This document shows, piece after piece, positions 19,415-28,434 of a DNA stretch of 64,000 nucleotides. Below the pieces are notes generated by a model that was not told the DNA's origin, ran no database searches, and saw only the letters and a list, made by a program, of their open reading frames with translations. Every line of letters begins with the position of its first letter. Positions within the stretch are counted from its first letter, which is position 1. Origin of the DNA: Flectobacillus longus. Lineage in GTDB: Bacteria; Bacteroidota; Bacteroidia; Cytophagales; Spirosomataceae. The position numbers and the translations under genes are program-made. The stretch is from the NCBI RefSeq assembly GCF_030056705.1, contig NZ_JASHIC010000002.1, forward strand, positions 124,001 through 188,000, given 5' to 3'.

Positions 19415-19443
19415 AAGCCTACAATTATTTGTAGGCTTTTTTT
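19415..19443 (+). terminator. Rho-independent terminator after hemA
   Basis: AAGCCTACAA-TTAT-TTGTAGGCTT followed by a T-run (TTTTT). Confidence 0.85.
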
Positions 19444-19539
19444 GTTACCTTGATAAAAATAGGAATAACGATTTTCAAAGATAAAGAATGTCGGATACCC
19501 TATTTTCATTTACCGATACACAATTAATTTTTTAAGGCT

Positions 19540-20142
19540 ATGCTCAAAACAATCATCCGTTTGCTATTGCTTTTCCTTCTTATTGCTGGTGGAATTTGGC
19601 TTTGGGAACAATATAAATTTTTGAAAAATGATAATTCTACAACTCCAGAAGTAAGTCATAATATTTTGCTTCAAGAAATTACTTCAATGGGTAAAATCGA
19701 GCTGGTAAAATATAATTTCAGGGACGTAGTAGAGTCAAAAATTAAGAAGAATTTTTTGCCCGATGCCAAAGTTTTGCTAATCGTGACGGGCGAAGCTACA
19801 GGTTGTATCGATTTGACAAAAATCAAAGTTGCCGATTTACAGGAATTGAAGGATACAGTAGTTGTTCATCTGCCTGAACCTGAGATTTGTAACTACAAAA
19901 TAGACCATTCCAAATCAAAGGTATATGATACACAATTTGCCTTCATGGATGAAGCAAAATTAGTAGATGAAGCTTTTCAGAAAGCCGAAGTTCAGGTGCA
20001 ACAGTCTGCTCAATCGATGGGTATTTTGGAGCAAACCAAAGAATCCGCCGAACAGATGCTGAAACCTTTTATTGAAAAAGTTTCTGGGAAAAAAGTAGTC
20101 CTTAAATATGTAATGAAGGATACTCCAAGAAGGTTGAAATAA
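19540..20142 (+). CDS. DUF4230 family membrane-anchored protein
   Basis: 200 residues. One N-terminal membrane helix (TIIRLLLLFLLIAGGIWLW) anchors a domain with the DUF4230 pattern: ...ILLQEITSMGKIELVKYNFRDVVE, VLLIVTGEATGCIDLTKI and VVVHLPEPEI. The function of DUF4230 is not established; members are found broadly as single-pass proteins. The C-terminal helix (MLKPFIEKVSGKKVVLKYV) is typical. Predicted outside face of the inner membrane. It ends convergently with the tyrosine biosynthesis genes across a shared terminator. Confidence 0.75.
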   Translation: MLKTIIRLLLLFLLIAGGIWLWEQYKFLKNDNSTTPEVSHNILLQEITSMGKIELVKYNFRDVVESKIKKNFLPDAKVLLIVTGEATGCIDLTKIKVADLQELKDTVVVHLPEPEICNYKIDHSKSKVYDTQFAFMDEAKLVDEAFQKAEVQVQQSAQSMGILEQTKESAEQMLKPFIEKVSGKKVVLKYVMKDTPRRLK

Positions 20143-20153
20143 AGTCAATATAT

Positions 20154-20192
20154 AAAGAAGGCACAATAGAATTATCCGATTGTGCCTTCTTT
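20154..20192. terminator. Bidirectional terminator, DUF4230 gene / tyrA
   Basis: AAAGAAGGCACAAT and ATTGTGCCTTCTTT form a perfect 14-bp stem with T-runs available on either strand, between convergent genes. Confidence 0.85.
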
Positions 20193-20210
20193 ATGTATCA
20201 GCTTTTTCTC

Positions 20211-21059
20211 TTATTTATTCAAAATACGCTTAATATCGTTAGCCTGCGTCAAATAGTCTTTGAATTTATCGTAACCATCGGCTAACATCAAACCTTTAAA
20301 TTTCAATAAGGTATTGATATATTCATCAAGTACGTCGATGATATTATCTTGATTTTGTCTGAAAATCGGAATCCAAGTATCAGGGTTGGATTTTGCCAAA
20401 CGTACTGTTGACTCAAAACCTGAACTTGCCAAATTGAAGATGCTTTCTTCATCTTTTTCTTTTTCTAAAACTGTAGCAGCTAAAGCAAACGAACAAATGT
20501 GTGAGATGTGCGATATATAGGCTGTATGTACATCATGAGCTGCTGAGTCAAGATAGGTCAAACGCATCTTCAAACCTTCTGTGTACATTTTTTCAATCAT
20601 CTTTACTAGCGCTGGTTTCGAATCTTGTACATCGCAAAGAACACAAGTTTTGTTATCAAACAAATTACGAATAGCTGCTTCTGGTCCCGAAAATTCGGTA
20701 CCAGCCATGGGGTGAGTAGCAATAAAATTCCCTCTGTTAGGATGATTTCTGACAGAATCTACCGCAGGTTTTTTGGTTGAACCAACTTCTATCACTACCT
20801 GATTTGCAGAAACATGATTCAGAACTTCTGGTAAAAGCTTGACCAGAGCATCTACAGGCACAGCCAAAATAATAATGTCTGATTGTTTGATGGCATCGTT
20901 GAGCAAAGCCACACGGTCAACCAACTGGAGTTCTAAGGCTTTGATAACGTGTTCGGTTTTGTTATCCACGCCAATAACCGAATCCGCAAACCCACTTTCT
21001 TTAAGACTTAAGGCCATTGATCCACCAATAAGACCAAGTCCGACTACTGATATATTCAT
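20211..21059 (-). CDS. tyrA: Prephenate dehydrogenase (tyrosine biosynthesis)
   Basis: 282 residues. Oxidises prephenate (or arogenate) with NAD(P)+ to 4-hydroxyphenylpyruvate in tyrosine biosynthesis. Seen: the NAD-binding GLGLIGGSMALSL at residues 7-19, and the family signature THPMAGTEFSGPEAA (about residue 115), with the DSAAHDVHTAYISHISH segment further on. No chorismate mutase or ACT domain is fused, so this is the minimal form. It is the second gene of a two-gene unit with the aminotransferase upstream, 74 bases apart. The Tyr-rich leader and attenuator at 22381-22517 very probably control both genes. Confidence 0.93.
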   Translation of the reverse strand: MNISVVGLGLIGGSMALSLKESGFADSVIGVDNKTEHVIKALELQLVDRVALLNDAIKQSDIIILAVPVDALVKLLPEVLNHVSANQVVIEVGSTKKPAVDSVRNHPNRGNFIATHPMAGTEFSGPEAAIRNLFDNKTCVLCDVQDSKPALVKMIEKMYTEGLKMRLTYLDSAAHDVHTAYISHISHICSFALAATVLEKEKDEESIFNLASSGFESTVRLAKSNPDTWIPIFRQNQDNIIDVLDEYINTLLKFKGLMLADGYDKFKDYLTQANDIKRILNK

Positions 21060-21133
21060 TTTTGTAAATGCTCAATGATGGAATTATCGTTTCCGATAAA
21101 TATTGAAATATATTTAAAGCTTAGCCCGCTATC

Positions 21134-22306
21134 CTAAGAACAGATTCCCTTTGACTGACGAATGCGTTGGATAGCTTGGTCAAAAAGAGTGATTTCGGCA
21201 CATAACGAAATACGAATATATCTTTCGCCAGCCGTTCCGAAAATACCTCCTGGGGTAATAAATACCGCCGAGCCTAGCAAAATCTCGTCTGAAAGCTCAT
21301 AGCAATTGGTATAAGAATCTGGAATTTTAGCCCATACAAACATTCCTATTTGTTTTAGATCATATTTACAATCCAACAATTCCATAATTTCAAATACCTT
21401 GATTTGACGTTGTCTGTAAATTTCGTTTAAAGAGTCATACCAAGATTGAGGATTTTGGAGTGCTTTTACTGCAGCCATTTGTAAAGGCAAAAACATTCCA
21501 GAATCCATATTCGATTTGAATCTCAACACATGACTTATTAATTCGGCATTTCCAACTAAAACTCCCATACGCCAGCCAGCCATATTATGTGACTTCGAAA
21601 GAGAGTTTAATTCAATCGCCACTTCTTTCATGCCTTCAACCGCCAAAATACTTTGTGGAGAATCATTTAGGATAAAACTATATGGATTGTCGTTTACAAT
21701 CAGAATGTTATGAGCAATCGCAAAATCTCTGAGTTTTTCGAAAAATTCAGTATTGGCTTGTGCACCCGTCGGCATGTGTGGATAATTGACCCACATCAAT
21801 TTTACTTTTGACAAATCTCTTTGTGCCAAAGCATCCAAATCAGGTAACCAGCCATTGTCTTCAGCTAAGTCATAATCTACCACAGTAGCACCTGTTAGAA
21901 GCGAAGCTGCACGGTAGGTCGGATAGCCAGGGTTTGGAACTAGTACTTCATCGCCAGCTTCCAGATATGCCATCGCAATGTGCATAATACCTTCTTTCGA
22001 ACCAATCAAAGGCAATACTTCATTAACAGGATTGAGTGTTACACCGTAGAATTTTTGATAAAACTGAGCAAAACCTTCACGCAAGGCAGGAATACCCACA
22101 TAGCTTTGATAGGCGTGGTGTTTGGGATGTGCAGCGCTGTCTGTCAAGGCGTCGATGGTTTCGACAGACGGTGGCAAATCTGGGCTTCCAATACCTAAAT
22201 TGAGCACATCAATGCCTGATGCACGCATATCTGCTATTTGTTTTAGTTTGGTAGAGAAGTAGTACTCCTGAACCAAGTTCATGCGGGATGCTGGTTTTAT
22301 GTTCAT
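21134..22306 (-). CDS. Class I/II PLP-dependent aminotransferase, probably aromatic/prephenate type
   Basis: 390 residues. Fold-type I aminotransferase: NPGYPTY near 123, NYPHMPTGA (the family NPxNPTG motif, altered), the PLP lysine in SLSKSHNMAGWRMG (Lys238) and the Arg in RYIRISLC near the C-terminus. By sequence alone it could also be an LL-diaminopimelate or alanine/aspartate-type enzyme. The context decides: it precedes prephenate dehydrogenase and sits behind a leader peptide of tyrosine codons, which argues for a role in phenylalanine/tyrosine transamination. It is the first gene of the attenuator-controlled unit. Function beyond transamination is an inference. Confidence 0.85.
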   Translation of the reverse strand: MNIKPASRMNLVQEYYFSTKLKQIADMRASGIDVLNLGIGSPDLPPSVETIDALTDSAAHPKHHAYQSYVGIPALREGFAQFYQKFYGVTLNPVNEVLPLIGSKEGIMHIAMAYLEAGDEVLVPNPGYPTYRAASLLTGATVVDYDLAEDNGWLPDLDALAQRDLSKVKLMWVNYPHMPTGAQANTEFFEKLRDFAIAHNILIVNDNPYSFILNDSPQSILAVEGMKEVAIELNSLSKSHNMAGWRMGVLVGNAELISHVLRFKSNMDSGMFLPLQMAAVKALQNPQSWYDSLNEIYRQRQIKVFEIMELLDCKYDLKQIGMFVWAKIPDSYTNCYELSDEILLGSAVFITPGGIFGTAGERYIRISLCAEITLFDQAIQRIRQSKGICS

Positions 22307-22380
22307 TGTTTTACTAGGACATATTATTTAGTAAAAAGTTTTTCTTCACTAAATAATCAGGGCTATCGAATAATTGGTTA

Positions 22381-22462
22381 ACAAAAAAGCCGACTCACTG
22401 AGTCGGCTTGTGTATTATTAGTTTTTTGATTTTTTCAAATTAAAGTCATAACACAACCGACT
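22381..22462 (-). promoter_or_regulatory. Tyrosine attenuator: terminator hairpin with competing antiterminator
   Basis: On the minus strand the terminator is AAGCCGACTCA-G-TGAGTCGGCTT (22387-22409) followed by six U. Its 5' flank and arm, ACACAAGCCGACT (22401-22413), can instead pair with AGTCGGTTGTGT (22451-22462), 12 bp with one bulged G. That second strand begins at the stop codon of the leader peptide. A ribosome finishing the peptide therefore covers the antiterminator strand and lets the terminator form; one stalled at the Tyr codons leaves it free and permits readthrough into the aminotransferase and tyrA. This is the classic amino-acid attenuation logic, read from base pairing only. 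Confidence 0.82.
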
Positions 22463-22517
22463 AAGCCTGCAAAGCGTAGTAATAATAAGCACGGTATGTG
22501 TTGATTGACTGGTTCAT
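22461..22517 (-). CDS. Tyrosine leader peptide MNQSINTYRAYYYYALQA
   Basis: 18 codons from the ATG at 22517 to the TAG at 22461. Five of 18 residues are Tyr, four of them consecutive (TAT TAT TAC TAC), directly upstream of tyrosine-biosynthesis genes. The stop codon is the first triplet of the antiterminator strand. The promoter -7 box ends only five bases before the ATG, so the message is predicted to be leaderless or nearly so. The role is to sense charged tRNA-Tyr; the peptide itself is probably inert. Too short for ordinary gene calling. Confidence 0.8.
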   Translation of the reverse strand: MNQSINTYRAYYYYALQA

Positions 22518-22522
22518 GACTT

Positions 22523-22554
22523 CAAAGGTAGTCTGAAAAAAATTATTTGACAAA
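22523..22554 (-). promoter_or_regulatory. Promoter of the tyrosine leader operon
   Basis: Minus strand: -33 TTTG (22551-22554), a 20-base spacer, -7 TACCTTTG (22523-22530). This fits the Bacteroidota consensus TTTG / TAnnTTTG. The predicted transcription start falls at or within a few bases of the leader peptide's ATG. Confidence 0.72.
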
Positions 22555-22618
22555 AAAAAAGAGAATTTGTTGAAAAGAGCTAAAAATCTCAATGCCAAAG
22601 ACATGGTTCTACAAGTCA

Positions 22619-23071
22619 TTAAAGTTCTATTCGACCTAGGGCATCCCAAATTAAATCCTGCTCGTATCCTTTACTCAGAGCATAACGAAGCAATTTTTGT
22701 TTGACCACTAATGGATTGGTATCTTTAATCTCACCTCTTTTTTTGTGAAGAACATCTTCCAAAGTTTGAATATATTCATCGGGGTCGATTTCTTTCATAC
22801 CCATCTGTAAGCAATAATCGGATACGCCGCGCATTTTTAGTTCTTGACGAATTTTGAGTCTGCCCCACTTTTTGACTCTAAATTTAGATCCTGCGAAGAT
22901 TTTGGCAAATCGCTCTTCGTTGAGATAGTTATTCTCAATAAGCCAAACTACTATTTCATCGGCTTCGTCACCCCACACGCCCCATTCGTCGAGTCGCTCT
23001 TTTACCTCTCGATGGGTTCTTTCCTGATACGCACAGAATCCTGCGGCTTTTTTGAGAATTTCTTTATTCAT
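22619..23071 (-). CDS. recX: Regulatory protein RecX
   Basis: 150 residues from the ATG at 23071; a longer in-frame start at 23137 adds 22 residues without family similarity. RecX binds RecA filaments and modulates recombination and SOS induction. Seen: the three-helix repeat pattern CAYQERTHREVKERLDEWGV, then VWLIENNYLNEERFAKIFAG and RLKIRQELKMRGVSDYCLQ, all RecX hallmarks. No recA is adjacent. It ends about 100 bases upstream of the tyrosine leader's promoter, whose transcript is independent. Confidence 0.9.
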   Translation of the reverse strand: MNKEILKKAAGFCAYQERTHREVKERLDEWGVWGDEADEIVVWLIENNYLNEERFAKIFAGSKFRVKKWGRLKIRQELKMRGVSDYCLQMGMKEIDPDEYIQTLEDVLHKKRGEIKDTNPLVVKQKLLRYALSKGYEQDLIWDALGRIEL

Positions 23072-23182
23072 AGAAATGTAGGTAAGTGTAAGTAGTGATT
23101 CAGGCTTTGGATAGTCAGCTATCGGATCATTTTGCATAACATCCTTATGCCTTTTCTTTTGTAACCTTTCATTTTTAACACA

Positions 23183-23216
23183 AAATCCCTCAATCCATGA
23201 CAGATTGAGGGATTTT
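23183..23216. terminator. Hairpin terminator downstream of nrdA
   Basis: AAAATCCCTCAAT and ATTGAGGGATTTT form a 13-bp perfect stem around CCATGACAG. It lies between the nrdA stop (23275) and the recX start on the minus strand. Confidence 0.75.
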
Positions 23217-23274
23217 AGATTGCTTTAGCTAGTGCAGCAAACTAATAGCTCACGGCAAAGCCCAAAGCCAATAA

Positions 23275-25746
23275 TTAAGACCCGCATGCTTCACAACCGT
23301 CTGGGTCGTCAATAGAGCATTGCATCGCAGACCAGTTTTGTTCTGTCACGTTGTTCAGTCCTGGAATGTTGAACGAGCTGGCACTAGCTTTCGCATTGGC
23401 AGCATAGGCCTCATAATTAAGGTCATGTTCGTGTACAACGTTTGCGTGCTCGATGGCTACATCGGCTTGCTTCTCAACTGTAAATTTGATAGCATCTGCT
23501 GCGGCCTTAGTACGTAGGTAATACATACCTGTTTTAAGGCCTTTCTCCCATGCGTAGAAGTGCATAGAAGTCAGCTTACCGAAGTTCGGGTCTTGAATGT
23601 GGATATTCAATGACTGTGACTGGCAGATATAAGCACCACGGTCAGCAGCCATTTCGATAATTGCTTTTTGTTTGATTTCCCAAACTGTTTTGTAAAGCTC
23701 TTTTAAGTCTTGTGGAATTTCTGGAATACCTTGAACCGAACCATTAGCTGAAATCAATTTATTCTTCATTGAATCACTCCACAAACCTAATTTTACTAGG
23801 TCTTTCAACAAGTGTTTGTTTACCACTGCAAATTCACCCGACAATACACGACGAGCATAGATATTTGAAGTATATGGTTCGAAACATTCGTTGTTACCCA
23901 AAATTTGAGAAGTAGAAGCGGTTGGCATTGGAGCTACCAATAAAGAGTTACGAACGCCATGTTCAACTACTTTTTTACGAAGCGATTCCCAGTCCCAACG
24001 ATTTGAATCTGGTGTTACATCCCACATATCAAATTGGAAAATACCTTGTGAGATAGGTGAGCCTTCCCATGTTTCGTAAGGACCTTCTTTGATGGCAAGT
24101 TCCATCGAAGCTTCCATCGAAGCATAGTAAATTGTTTCGAAAATATCTTTGTTCAATCGACGAGCTTCATCAGATTCGAATGGCATACGCAACAAGATAA
24201 AGGCATCTGCCAAACCTTGCACACCTAAGCCAATAGGACGGTGACGCATATTTGAGCGACGAGCCTCTTCTACTGGATAGTAGTTGCGGTCGATGATTTT
24301 ATTGAGGTTTTTAGTCGCCACTTTTGTTACTTCATACAAACGTTGGTGGTCGAATTCTAAGAATCCTCTTTCATTTTGCTTAATGAATTTTGGTAAAGCC
24401 AAAGATGCCAAATTACATACCGCTACTTCGTCTTTTGAAGTATATTCAATAATCTCAGTACACAAGTTTGAAGACTTGATAGTACCTAAGTTCTTTTGGT
24501 TTGACTTACGGTTTGCGTGGTCTTTGAAAAGCATGAACGGAGTACCTGTCTCAGTTTGTGCTTCCAAAATTTCGAACCATAAATCTTGTGCTTTTACCAC
24601 ACGACGAGCCTTACCTGCTTTTTCGTAGCTAGTGTAAAGTTCTTCGAATTTTTCACCGTAAGATTCATCCATGCCTGGGCATTCGTGAGGACAAAACAAC
24701 GACCAAACGTCATTATCTTTCACACGCTTCATGAACAAATCTGGTACCCAAAGTGCATAGAATAAATCACGCGCACGAACTTCTTCTTTACCGTGGTTTT
24801 TACGAAGTTGTAAGAAATCGAATACATCAGCATGCCAAGGTTCCAAATAAATAGCAAAAGAACCTTTACGTTTTCCACCTCCTTGGTCAACATAGCGAGC
24901 AGTGTCGTTGAACACACGTAGCATTGGGATAATACCATTTGAAGTACCGTTGGTTCCTTTGATATAAGAACCCATAGCACGGATATTATGAATGCTCAAG
25001 CCAATTCCACCCGCTGATTGTGAAATTTTGGCACATTGTTTCAACGTATCATAAATACCCTCAATAGAGTCGTCTTGCATAGTTAATAAGAAACAAGATG
25101 ACATTTGTGGTTTTGGCGTACCAGCATTGAAAAGGGTAGGAGTAGCGTGTGTAAACCAACGCTCAGAAAGAAGGTTGTAAGTATCAAGTACAGATTCTAT
25201 ATCATCAAAATGAATACCTACAGCCACACGCATCAACATGTGTTGTGGACGCTCAGCAATCTTACCGTCTAACTTAAGCAGATATGATTTCTCTAAAGTT
25301 TTGAAACCAAAATAATCATAGCCAAAATCACGATCATAAATGATAGCAGCATCTAATTCACCAGCGTGTTTTTTGATAATATCATAAACTTCTTTCGATA
25401 AAAGAGCCGCATTTTCACCAGTCTTAGGATCGACATAGTTATACAACTTTTTCATCGTTGCTGAGAATGACTTTTGGGTATTCTTGTGCAAGTTCGAAAT
25501 AGCGATTCTTGCTGCCAATACCGCATAGTCAGGGTGCTTGGTAGTCATCGAAGCGGCTGTTTCGGCAGCCAAGTTATCTAATTCAGTCGTTGTCACACCG
25601 TCGTACAAGCCAGTAATTACTTTTTTGGCTACTTCCAGCGGTTGCACAAAGTAAGGGTCGAGGCTGTAGCAAAGTTTTTCGATTCGAGCGGTAATCTTGT
25701 CAAACTTTACAGACTCACGTCTGCCATCTCTTTTAATAACGTACAT
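23275..25746 (-). CDS. nrdA: Ribonucleoside-diphosphate reductase, class I alpha subunit
   Basis: 823 residues. Reduces NDPs to dNDPs; needs a beta (NrdB) subunit that is not encoded in this window. Seen: an N-terminal ATP-cone ([20 protein letters not shown]), the catalytic domain with [35 protein letters not shown] and [19 protein letters not shown], and the C-terminal redox pair CEACGS that is reduced by thioredoxin/glutaredoxin. This arrangement is the class Ia/Ib alpha subunit with an activity-site cone, so dATP inhibition is likely. Cytosolic. Its upstream spacer is unusually long and folded. Confidence 0.95.
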   Translation of the reverse strand: MYVIKRDGRRESVKFDKITARIEKLCYSLDPYFVQPLEVAKKVITGLYDGVTTTELDNLAAETAASMTTKHPDYAVLAARIAISNLHKNTQKSFSATMKKLYNYVDPKTGENAALLSKEVYDIIKKHAGELDAAIIYDRDFGYDYFGFKTLEKSYLLKLDGKIAERPQHMLMRVAVGIHFDDIESVLDTYNLLSERWFTHATPTLFNAGTPKPQMSSCFLLTMQDDSIEGIYDTLKQCAKISQSAGGIGLSIHNIRAMGSYIKGTNGTSNGIIPMLRVFNDTARYVDQGGGKRKGSFAIYLEPWHADVFDFLQLRKNHGKEEVRARDLFYALWVPDLFMKRVKDNDVWSLFCPHECPGMDESYGEKFEELYTSYEKAGKARRVVKAQDLWFEILEAQTETGTPFMLFKDHANRKSNQKNLGTIKSSNLCTEIIEYTSKDEVAVCNLASLALPKFIKQNERGFLEFDHQRLYEVTKVATKNLNKIIDRNYYPVEEARRSNMRHRPIGLGVQGLADAFILLRMPFESDEARRLNKDIFETIYYASMEASMELAIKEGPYETWEGSPISQGIFQFDMWDVTPDSNRWDWESLRKKVVEHGVRNSLLVAPMPTASTSQILGNNECFEPYTSNIYARRVLSGEFAVVNKHLLKDLVKLGLWSDSMKNKLISANGSVQGIPEIPQDLKELYKTVWEIKQKAIIEMAADRGAYICQSQSLNIHIQDPNFGKLTSMHFYAWEKGLKTGMYYLRTKAAADAIKFTVEKQADVAIEHANVVHEHDLNYEAYAANAKASASSFNIPGLNNVTEQNWSAMQCSIDDPDGCEACGS

Positions 25747-26385
25747 ATCAACTATTGATTTTAGGGGTTAAAGCATTAGCCACTAATTTTCTTCTAAAAG
25801 GATTTTTGGGTGATAGACACATTTTAAACTTTCACTTAAAAGATTATAACATTATCTATCGAATATCTTGTAAACGATGAACATTTGAAATTTAGCGTAG
25901 CTGTCCACCTAAGCTACGAATTTATTAGCTTTTACTAATTGCAAATCTTTTTTCAATTTGCAGATTATTAATGTATTAGCAGTAAAATGGCCTAGATGCT
26001 CTACTTACCAAACTAAGGAAATTTGGAGTAGGCGTTTTTTAACGAGATTGTTCATTATTGAGCTGTACAAATCTGATGCATCAAGAAACTTGTCAGTCAA
26101 AATGATTTAATAATAAACAATAGTTAGCTCAAACTGAGCGGAGATGTTTGGTTTTCTGTGAGGCTCTCTCTTCTTCAAAGTTAGTAATTTTATCTACCCA
26201 ACGCAATGAAAAAAAATAGTTCTCGCAAGGCCATCTCTAGCGATTATTTATAATGTACAACTCAAACTTTAGATAATCAGTTCACTAGACAAAGTGCAAC
26301 TTGGAATATTACTACAATATTTTTTTCAAAAAAAAATCTTTAGCGAGTAAACGGCTGTCTATTAATATTTTCATGAAAAAAAGTT
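25747..26385. other. Long intergenic spacer nrdA / rpmE2
   Basis: No convincing protein gene is present. Hairpins occur at 25896-25918 (CGTAGCT/AGCTACG), 25940-25962 (TGCAAAT/ATTTGCA), the terminator at 26001-26040 (listed), and a small GCTCA-AAC-TGAGC at 26127-26139. The first three lie in a row on one strand and may be one structured RNA. A CAAAGTTA -7-like box for the minus strand at 26176-26183 lacks a -33 partner. Direction and promoter of any transcript are not settled. Confidence 0.4.
26001..26040 (+). terminator. Orphan plus-strand terminator
   Basis: CTACT-TA-CCAAA pairs with TTTGG-AGTAG, followed by GCG and six T (26035-26040). No plus-strand gene lies upstream, so it may end a small RNA in this spacer. 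Confidence 0.55.
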
Positions 26386-26415
26386 TTTGAAAGCACTAAA
26401 AAAAATGTAAATTTG
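26386..26415 (+). promoter_or_regulatory. Promoter of rpmE2
   Basis: -33 TTTG (26386-26389), an 18-base spacer, -7 TAAATTTG (26408-26415): a full match to the Bacteroidota consensus. Predicted start at about 26420. Confidence 0.75.
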
Positions 26416-26419
26416 CGTC

Positions 26420-26567
26420 CCGTTTCGAGACTCTTGTTTGTGAAACGTTATCGCCTTATCTTCAGATAATTGGCCTACTGATAACGCTAACCTCCCAGCC
26501 ACGACTTGTCGAAACGCTTCAATTTAACCGAGACGGCAGGGAATCGTCTCAAAACTAAAAAATAGAA
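26420..26567 (+). promoter_or_regulatory. Structured 5' leader of rpmE2, candidate r-protein autoregulatory RNA
   Basis: A 148-base leader with consecutive stems: CGTTTC/GAAACG (26421-26426, 26442-26447), CGTTATC/GATAACG (26446-26452, 26480-26486) enclosing GCC-TTATC-TTCA-GATAA-TT-GGC (26453-26474), and GAGACG/CGTCTC (26530-26535, 26545-26550) close to the ATG. The first stem starts at the predicted transcription start. L31 leaders are known in other phyla; whether this one binds L31 is an inference. Confidence 0.5.
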
Positions 26568-26813
26568 ATGAAAAAAGACATTCACCCAAATTACAGACCA
26601 GTTGTTTTCCATGACTTGTCTGCTGACTTTAAATTTTTGACTCAGTCTTGCGTTAACACTACTGAAACAACAGAATTTGAAGGCGAAACGTACCCAGTAT
26701 TCAAACTAGAGGTTTCTTCTTTATCTCACCCATTCTATACTGGTAAAAACGTATTGCTTGATACTGCTGGACGTGTTGATAAATTCTACAAACGTTTCGG
26801 TCAGAAGAAATAA
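26568..26813 (+). CDS. rpmE2: 50S ribosomal protein L31, type B
   Basis: 81 residues, typical for the zinc-free type B L31, which lacks the CxxC pairs of the type A form and is longer. Seen: [16 protein letters not shown] at the N-terminus and [21 protein letters not shown] at the C-terminus. Type B paralogues are in many bacteria induced under zinc limitation; whether this is the only L31 here cannot be judged. It is preceded by a consensus promoter and a folded leader, and followed by a strong terminator, so it is monocistronic. Confidence 0.97.
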   Translation: MKKDIHPNYRPVVFHDLSADFKFLTQSCVNTTETTEFEGETYPVFKLEVSSLSHPFYTGKNVLLDTAGRVDKFYKRFGQKK

Positions 26814-26851
26814 TTTCACAACAAAGCCTCTTTGGCTTACATGTTGTACCA

Positions 26852-26890
26852 AAAAGCCTCTTAGTTTCGTGCTAAGAGGCTTTTGTTTTT
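26852..26890 (+). terminator. Rho-independent terminator after rpmE2
   Basis: AAAAGCCTCTTAG-TTTCGTG-CTAAGAGGCTTTT followed by GTTTTT. The spacer from 26891 to 27157 holds nothing recognisable. Confidence 0.88.
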
Positions 26891-27157
26891 AAAAATCAAT
26901 TCAAAGACGTTTATAACAAGTAATATATTGCGTATTTTTGAGGCAAAATCAAACACTATAAAAAAAGTACTGAATTTTTGAGAAACTTAGAAAAGTACTA
27001 TGAATCAGATTGGGCTATTCTTAATACATCGTTATCGTCGATAGCTCATTAATTTAATTCGAAAATTTAGTATTCTCTCCAAGAATCTTTTAGGTTTGCT
27101 GGAACACAGCAAAAATTCGGTGCAACACACTCATTCTATTCAAATTTATATATACCG

Positions 27158-28336
27158 ATGAATTATATCATATTTGATGACTCCTCAATTAGAGCGATTT
27201 TGCTTCCTCTTACCTTTGTGCGTCCAGTTAGCGAAATCCGTTTTGGAATAGATACCATTACTGAAAAATGGCAAGACTATCTCGACGATTCGGTTTCTTT
27301 TGCGACACAAGATTATCTGCAAGAGAAATATCCACTCCAACTTCAATCAGATAATATCTTTATCAACGGAGCCGTTTGCCCTAATACAGCTTTATTGGAG
27401 GCTATTCGAGGGTTAAGCTCAGGACAACTTTTAAGCTTAGAGGGTGTTACTTTGGCGTACCGATCGGCATCTTTGCTTGACACGCTCGATACCATTGAGG
27501 TGATAGAGTGGGATGGTACTGCGACAATTATTCGCCAATTTACTGATATATTTCTTTTAAATGGGGAACAAATCAAAGCCGATTTTGCCCGAATAACTCA
27601 TGGACGAACTTCTCAGCCAATAACTGACCGTTTTACAGCGGTATATAACGAATCGCAAATTTTTGTAGAAGAGGGAGTAAATATTAAAGCAGCTACACTC
27701 AATGCCGAGAAAGGACCTATCTACCTTGGCAAAGATGTCATTATCATGGAAGGTGCCAAAATTCAAGGACCCTTTGCTATTTTGGAAGGGTCTGTCGTAA
27801 ATCTTGATGGCAAAATGCGACCTAATACTACGATAGGTCCAGGTTGTAAGGTGGGCGGAGAGGTAAGTAATGTCGTCATATTTGGGAACTCGAATAAAGG
27901 GCATGAAGGTTTTATGGGAAATTCGGTCATTGCTGAATGGTGTAATTGGGGAGCAGATACCAATAATTCAAACCTGAAAAATGACTATTCGAAAGTAGAG
28001 CTCTGGAGTTACGTTACAAATCGTTTCGAAAACTCAGGGTTGCAGTTTGCTGGACTGATTATGGGAGACCATTCTAAGTGTGGTATTAATACAATGTTTA
28101 ATACAGGCACGGTGGTTGGCATAAATTGTAATATCTTTGGAGCAGATTTCCAGCCAAAGCATATACCATCCTTTGCTTGGGGTGGTAGCGCAGGGTTCAA
28201 AACCTATCATTTGCGCAAAGCCAACCAAGTGGCTCGTGCAGTATTAGAGCGCCGAGGACGTGTTTTTGAAGGAATAGAAGAAAATATTCTCAAAGCAGTA
28301 TTTGAACAAACCGAGGCGCATCGTAGCGCATTCTAA
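27158..28336 (+). CDS. GlmU-family sugar-phosphate nucleotidyl/acetyltransferase (alternative bacterial GlmU type)
   Basis: 392 residues. The N-terminal part (MNYIIFDDSSIRAILLPLTF) is a degenerate nucleotidyltransferase domain without the usual LAAGxGTRM signature. From about residue 170 a left-handed beta-helix (hexapeptide repeats) follows, including GPIYLGKDVIIMEGAKIQGP and GPGCKVGGEVSNVVIFGNSN. This matches the Bacteroidota family described as alternative GlmU, proposed to act in UDP-GlcNAc synthesis. The reaction is inferred from the family; the missing canonical nucleotide loop makes a direct functional test necessary. It precedes holB with about 100 bases between, and shared transcription is possible. 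Confidence 0.8.
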   Translation: MNYIIFDDSSIRAILLPLTFVRPVSEIRFGIDTITEKWQDYLDDSVSFATQDYLQEKYPLQLQSDNIFINGAVCPNTALLEAIRGLSSGQLLSLEGVTLAYRSASLLDTLDTIEVIEWDGTATIIRQFTDIFLLNGEQIKADFARITHGRTSQPITDRFTAVYNESQIFVEEGVNIKAATLNAEKGPIYLGKDVIIMEGAKIQGPFAILEGSVVNLDGKMRPNTTIGPGCKVGGEVSNVVIFGNSNKGHEGFMGNSVIAEWCNWGADTNNSNLKNDYSKVELWSYVTNRFENSGLQFAGLIMGDHSKCGINTMFNTGTVVGINCNIFGADFQPKHIPSFAWGGSAGFKTYHLRKANQVARAVLERRGRVFEGIEENILKAVFEQTEAHRSAF

Positions 28337-28434
28337 GATTCAATACTTCCTAAATATTTTCAGGAAAATAAGTAGAAAGTCTAAAAGGGTAAAGCAATCT
28401 GTTTTCCCAATAGCTCAAAGCCAGTTTAAAAGTT

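Noticed and set aside
22461-22649. Longer 62-codon frame containing the Tyr leader peptide
   Set aside because: It would start inside recX upstream of the promoter; the 18-codon ORF starts just after the promoter and fits attenuation.
26421-26550. Known metabolite riboswitch in the rpmE2 leader
   Set aside because: I recognise no conserved core of a metabolite riboswitch; the gene is ribosomal, so an r-protein leader is the simpler idea.
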